Positions 60,057 through 64,000 of a stretch of DNA of 64,000 nt are shown here, piece after piece (position 1 is the first letter of the stretch; the number at the start of each line of letters is the position of its first letter). The translations under genes and the position numbers were made by a program. The notes beneath the pieces were generated by a model. The model made no database searches. It saw only the letters and a program-made list of their open reading frames with translations, and was not told the DNA's origin. This stretch comes from Zoogloeaceae bacterium (lineage in GTDB: Bacteria > Pseudomonadota > Gammaproteobacteria > Burkholderiales > Rhodocyclaceae): positions 310,001 through 374,000 of the forward strand of contig JACKMA010000001.1 in assembly GCA_024235635.1 (NCBI GenBank), written 5' to 3'.

Positions 60057-63000
60057 TTGACGACGCGCAGCGTTCGACCTACAGCTTCCCCCGCGGCCCG
60101 CCTGGCCGCCCTGCCCGACTCGGCGCGCGAGCCGTCGCGGGTCGCGATCGAGTCGGCCTGGCGCACGCCGGAACCCGAATGCGTGCCACCGCTGCTCGAT
60201 CGGGCTCGTCCGAGTGACGCCGAGCGCGCGCAGGCCGAAGCGCTCGCCACCCGCCTGGTGCGCACCTTGCGCGCAAGCCGCAGCCGTTCGAGCGGCGTCG
60301 ACGCGCTGATGCAGGAGTTCTCGCTGTCGTCGCAGGAGGGCGTGGCGCTGATGTGCCTCGCCGAGGCCTTGCTGCGGGTGCCCGACCGGGCCACCGCCGA
60401 TCGCCTGATCCGCGACAAGCTCGCCGGAGGCGACTGGCGCGCCCACCTCGGCCACAGCCCGTCGCTGTTCGTCAATGCCGCCACCTGGGGCTTGCTGATC
60501 ACCGGGCGGCTGAGCGCCACCAGCAGCGCCGAGGGGCTGTCGAAGGCGCTGAACCGCCTGATCGCCCGCGGCGGCGAGCCCTTGATCCGCCGGGGCATGG
60601 ATCTCGCCATGCGCATGCTCGGCGAACAGTTCGTCACCGGGCGCGACATCGACGAGGCGCTGTCCCGCGCGCAACCTCATGAGGCGCGGGGCTACCGCTA
60701 TTCCTTCGACATGCTCGGCGAGGCGGCGATGACCGCCGCCGACGCCGCCCGCTATCTCGAGTCCTACCAGGGTGCGATCGCGGCGATCGGCGCTGCGTCG
60801 ACGGGGCGCGGCGTGATCGACGGCAACGGCATCTCGGTCAAGCTCTCGGCCCTGCACCCGCGCTACACCTGGAGCCAGCGCGACCGGGTGTTCGACGAAC
60901 TGCTGCCGGTGCTGCGCGGGCTGTGCCTGCAGGCCCGCGGCCACGACATCGGCTTGAACATCGATGCCGAGGAGGCCGACCGGCTCGACCTCTCCCTCGA
61001 CCTGCTCGAAGCGCTGGCCCACGACCCGGCGCTGGCCGACTGGGCCGGCCTCGGCTTCGTCGTCCAGGCCTACCAGAAGCGCGCACCGGCGGTGATCGAT
61101 CATGTCGTCGGGCTCGCCCGCGGGTCCGGGCGGCGGGTGATGATCCGGCTGGTCAAGGGTGCCTACTGGGACGCCGAAATCAAGCGCGCCCAGCAGGAAG
61201 GCCTGGACGGCTACCCGGTCTATACGCGCAAGGTCTACACCGACGTCGCCTACCTCGCCTGCGCCCGCCGCCTGCTGGCCGCCCGCGACGCGGTCTATCC
61301 GCAGTTCGCCACCCACAACGCCCACACCCTGGCCGCGGTGATGGCGATGGCCGGTGCCGGCTGGCAGCCCGGCGATTACGAATTCCAGTGCCTGCACGGC
61401 ATGGGCGAAGGGCTCTACGACCAGATCGTCGGCCACCGCGAACACCATCGCCTGGTGCGCATCTACGCGCCGGTCGGCAGCCACCAGACCCTGCTCGCCT
61501 ACCTGGTGCGCCGGCTGCTCGAGAACGGTGCCAATTCGAGCTTCGTCAATCGCATCGTCGACGAGCGCGTGCCGGTCGCCGAACTGGTCGCCGATCCGGT
61601 CGAGCAGGCGGCCGCACTCGGCGGCAACCCGCATCCGCGCATTCCGTTGCCGCGCGCGCTCTACGGCGTCGAGCGCGCCAACGCCGCCGGCCTCGACCTG
61701 GCGAGCGAGCATCAACGACGCCAGATCGCCGACGCGCTGGCCGGCAGCCGCGCGATGCATTTCGTCGCCCGCGCCGACGGCCCGACGCCGGCGATCGGCA
61801 CCCTGCTGGCGGTGACCAACCCGGCCGACGCCGACGACGTGGTCGGCCATGTCGCCGAGGCCGGCGCCACCGAGGTGGCCGCGGCCCTCGACCGCGCCAC
61901 CGCGGCTGCGGCGGCCTGGGCGGCGACGCCGGCGGCCGAGCGCTGCGCCTGCCTGGCCAACGCCGCCGACCTGATCGAAGCCGAAGCCCGACCGTTGATC
62001 GCGCTGGCGGTGCGCGAGGCCGGCAAGAGCTGGGGCAATGCGGTCGCCGAAGTGCGCGAGGCGGTGGATTTCTGCCGCTACTACGCGGCGCGGGCACACG
62101 ATTTCGACGCCGCCAGCCACCCCCCACTCGGCCCGGTGGCCTGCATCAGCCCGTGGAACTTCCCGCTGGCAATCTTCACCGGCCAGGTGGCCGCCGCGCT
62201 GGCGGCCGGCAACCCGGTGCTGGCCAAGCCGGCCGAGCAGACGCCACTGATCGCGGCCGAGGCGGTGCGGCTGCTGCACCACGCCGGCATCCCCGCCGAC
62301 GTCCTGCAACTGCTGCCGGGCCGCGGCGAGGTCGTCGGCGCCACCTTGGTGGCCGACCCGCGGGTGCGCGGCGTACTGTTCACCGGCTCGACCGAAGTCG
62401 CGCGGCTGATCAACCGGTGCCTCGCCGAGCGCGGCGGCGACGTGCCGCTGATCGCCGAGACCGGCGGCCAGAACGCGATGATCGTCGATTCGACGGCGCT
62501 GCCCGAACAGGTGGTGGCCGATGTCCTGGTCTCGAGCTTCGACTCGGCCGGCCAGCGCTGCTCGGCGCTGCGGCTGCTGTGCCTGCAGCAGGAGATCGCC
62601 GACGACGTGCTCGAGATGCTGCGCGGCGCCCTCATTGAATTGCGCATCGGCGATCCGGCCGACGTGCGCACCGACGTCGGCCCGGTGATCGACGACGAGG
62701 CCCGCGACGGCCTCGAGCGGCATGTCGCCGCGATGCGGGCGGCCGGCGCCCGGGTTACCCGCCGCCCGCTGCCCGAGGCCTGCCGCAAGGGCAGCTTCGT
62801 CGCGCCGACGATCGTCGAACTGAAGGATTTCGCCCAGCTCGGTCGCGAGCAGTTCGGCCCGATCCTGCACGTGCTGCGCTTCGCCGCCGGCACCCTAGAC
62901 GGGCTGGTCGAGCGCATCAACGACACCGGCTACGGCCTGACGATGGGCGTGCAGTCGCGCATCGACGAAACCGTGGCGCGGGTGGCGGCGACGGCCAGGG

Positions 63001-63749
63001 TCGGCAATCTCTACGTCAATCGCAGCATCATCGGCGCGGTGGTCGGCGTGCAGCCCTTCGGCGGCGAGGGTCTGTCCGGCACCGGCCCGAAGGCCGGCGG
63101 CCCGCTCTACCTGCACCGCCTGCTGCGCCGCAGCCCGGGGCCGGTGCTGGCCGACGGCGCGCGCACGGTCGGGCCGGCGAGCGCGCAGCCAGCCCTCGAG
63201 GCCCTGCTCGGCTGGCTCGACACCGCCGGCCGCGCCGGGCTCGACGGCGACGCCCTGGCGCGCCTGCGCGATGCCGCCGATGTGGCCAAGGCGGCCGCCC
63301 TGGCCGGGCGCACGCTGACGCTGCCGGGGCCGACCGGAGAGGACAACCGCCTGGGCTTCGTACCGCGCGGGCTGCTGGCCGGCGTTGCGGCCGACCGGGC
63401 CGGTCTGCTGCAACAGCTGATCGCCGTGCTGGCCAGCGGCAACCGCCTGCTGTGGCCGGCCGCCGAGGCATGCGCCGCGCTGGTCGGCGAACTGCCGCCC
63501 GACGTGCGGGCCCGCGTCGATTGCGCCACCGACTGGTTCGATCAGCCGATCGATGCCCTGCTGTTCGACGGCAGCGACGACGTCGCCGACGACTGGCGGC
63601 GACGGCTGGCCGTTCGCGACGGCGCACTGGTCGCGCTGCTGCGGCCGACGCCCCACTACGACGTCTCCCGGCTGGTCCATGAACGCACGCTGACGATCAA
63701 CACCACAGCCGCCGGCGGCAACGCCAGCCTGATGGCGATGGGCGGCTGA
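60057..63749 (+). CDS. putA: Bifunctional proline dehydrogenase / P5C dehydrogenase
   Basis: Oxidises proline to glutamate: an FAD-linked proline dehydrogenase passes electrons to quinones, and a NAD-linked aldehyde dehydrogenase finishes. The product is 1230 residues. The barrel domain (about 140-470) has IDAEEADRLDLSLDLLE, RLVKGAYWDAEIK and TRKVYTDVAYLACA; the dehydrogenase domain has SPWNFPLAIFTGQ, IAETGGQNAM and FDSAGQRCSAL with the catalytic Cys. It lacks the N-terminal ribbon-helix-helix domain of trifunctional PutA. The start is TTG 60057, nine bases after GGAG. Peripheral membrane association is typical. Confidence 0.96.
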   Translation: MTTRSVRPTASPAARLAALPDSAREPSRVAIESAWRTPEPECVPPLLDRARPSDAERAQAEALATRLVRTLRASRSRSSGVDALMQEFSLSSQEGVALMCLAEALLRVPDRATADRLIRDKLAGGDWRAHLGHSPSLFVNAATWGLLITGRLSATSSAEGLSKALNRLIARGGEPLIRRGMDLAMRMLGEQFVTGRDIDEALSRAQPHEARGYRYSFDMLGEAAMTAADAARYLESYQGAIAAIGAASTGRGVIDGNGISVKLSALHPRYTWSQRDRVFDELLPVLRGLCLQARGHDIGLNIDAEEADRLDLSLDLLEALAHDPALADWAGLGFVVQAYQKRAPAVIDHVVGLARGSGRRVMIRLVKGAYWDAEIKRAQQEGLDGYPVYTRKVYTDVAYLACARRLLAARDAVYPQFATHNAHTLAAVMAMAGAGWQPGDYEFQCLHGMGEGLYDQIVGHREHHRLVRIYAPVGSHQTLLAYLVRRLLENGANSSFVNRIVDERVPVAELVADPVEQAAALGGNPHPRIPLPRALYGVERANAAGLDLASEHQRRQIADALAGSRAMHFVARADGPTPAIGTLLAVTNPADADDVVGHVAEAGATEVAAALDRATAAAAAWAATPAAERCACLANAADLIEAEARPLIALAVREAGKSWGNAVAEVREAVDFCRYYAARAHDFDAASHPPLGPVACISPWNFPLAIFTGQVAAALAAGNPVLAKPAEQTPLIAAEAVRLLHHAGIPADVLQLLPGRGEVVGATLVADPRVRGVLFTGSTEVARLINRCLAERGGDVPLIAETGGQNAMIVDSTALPEQVVADVLVSSFDSAGQRCSALRLLCLQQEIADDVLEMLRGALIELRIGDPADVRTDVGPVIDDEARDGLERHVAAMRAAGARVTRRPLPEACRKGSFVAPTIVELKDFAQLGREQFGPILHVLRFAAGTLDGLVERINDTGYGLTMGVQSRIDETVARVAATARVGNLYVNRSIIGAVVGVQPFGGEGLSGTGPKAGGPLYLHRLLRRSPGPVLADGARTVGPASAQPALEALLGWLDTAGRAGLDGDALARLRDAADVAKAAALAGRTLTLPGPTGEDNRLGFVPRGLLAGVAADRAGLLQQLIAVLASGNRLLWPAAEACAALVGELPPDVRARVDCATDWFDQPIDALLFDGSDDVADDWRRRLAVRDGALVALLRPTPHYDVSRLVHERTLTINTTAAGGNASLMAMGG

Positions 63750-63880
63750 GTCGTGCCGGCCGCGGACAACCCGAATGTCGCCCGACCCGGGCTTGGATGT
63801 AAGCTCGATGCCGGCGTCGCCAACCACACAATAATCCGTCGGTCATCAGCGACCGACCCGTTCCAAGGAGGAGATACCCG

Positions 63881-64000
63881 ATGAACAAGACCCTGCTCGC
63901 CGCTGCCCTGGCTGCGGTCGGACTGGCCGCGCAGCCGGCGCTGGCCGAACTGCCGGTGGCGATCGCCGGCCCGATGAGCGGCCAGTACGCCTCGGCCGGT
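63881..64000 (+). CDS. ABC transporter substrate-binding protein, 5' part only
   Basis: The first 40 codons of a gene cut by the window end. A strong AAGGAGGAG site precedes ATG 63881. The signal peptide MNKTLLAAALAAVGLAAQPALA is followed by ELPVAIAGPMSGQYASAG, the usual mature start of Leu/Ile/Val-type periplasmic binding proteins. Location after putA fits amino-acid uptake, but the ligand cannot be told from this fragment. Confidence 0.82.
   Translation, partial: MNKTLLAAALAAVGLAAQPALAELPVAIAGPMSGQYASAG

Noticed and set aside
59931..62870. A 979-codon open frame opposite putA
   Set aside because: Shadow of a conserved gene in high-G+C DNA; no family pattern and it covers the putA promoter region.

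Overview
The window is 64 kb of uniformly high-G+C chromosomal DNA (roughly two thirds G+C by eye) with dense, short-spaced genes. Gene content points to a betaproteobacterium, probably near Rhodocyclales/Burkholderiales: ppsA/ppsR divergent pair, a DUF2863 protein, lolC-lolD next to an rpfE-recJ pair, an AsmA-like protein beside tRNA-Asn, a PEP-CTERM protein and polyhydroxybutyrate-type metabolism. This placement is an inference from families and synteny; no rRNA is present.

Region 1 (1-17.8 kb) is core housekeeping: PEP synthase and its regulator, ComEC, a DUF2062 protein, a chemoreceptor, LolC/LolD, an RpfE-like protein overlapping recJ, an AsmA-like membrane protein, and tRNA-Asn(GTT) with a textbook promoter and terminator. 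Region 2 (17.8-34.4 kb) is a mix of small accessory and core genes: bacteriohemerythrin, a DUF2852/TetR divergent pair with two copies of an operator-like palindrome, a membrane TIR protein with a C-terminal SH3-like domain, a VanY-type peptidase, moaA, rmuC, a large YbbP-type permease, a MerT/MerP-like pair with altered cysteines, a divergent c-di-GMP synthesis/degradation pair, and a deoxyribosyltransferase-like protein.

Region 3 (34.4-43.9 kb) is the most interesting. A histidine kinase and an NtrC-family sigma-54 activator sit among genes that carry near-consensus sigma-54 promoters: a DUF1269 gene, the kinase-regulator operon itself, two YfdX paralogues, and a patatin/3-hydroxybutyrate dehydrogenase/Sel1 operon. 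All five promoters have the exact 10-nt spacing between GG and GC. Palindromic candidate activator sites lie 60-90 bp upstream. The two yfdX genes share an identical promoter layout and an 81-nt, about 88% identical structured leader. I read this as a self-contained local sigma-54 regulon linking envelope stress (YfdX) with lipid/polyhydroxybutyrate turnover.

Region 4 (43.9-53.6 kb) has a PEP-CTERM protein, an orphan transposase-type HTH protein, an A+T-rich spacer with a direct repeat, a DsrE / group II decarboxylase / CysK-glutaredoxin-fusion operon divergent from an OmpR-type-HTH/TPR regulator, an OYE-type flavoenzyme and a small K+-channel-like protein. Region 5 (53.7-57 kb) drops visibly in G+C and holds three unrecognised genes, two of them with core sites just upstream that resemble integron attC ends, so it may be a cassette cluster without an integrase. 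Region 6 (57-64 kb) returns to core metabolism: a class I CoA-transferase with an extra C-terminal domain, an Lrp/AsnC regulator divergent from a PutA that lacks the DNA-binding domain, and the start of an ABC-transporter binding protein cut by the window edge.
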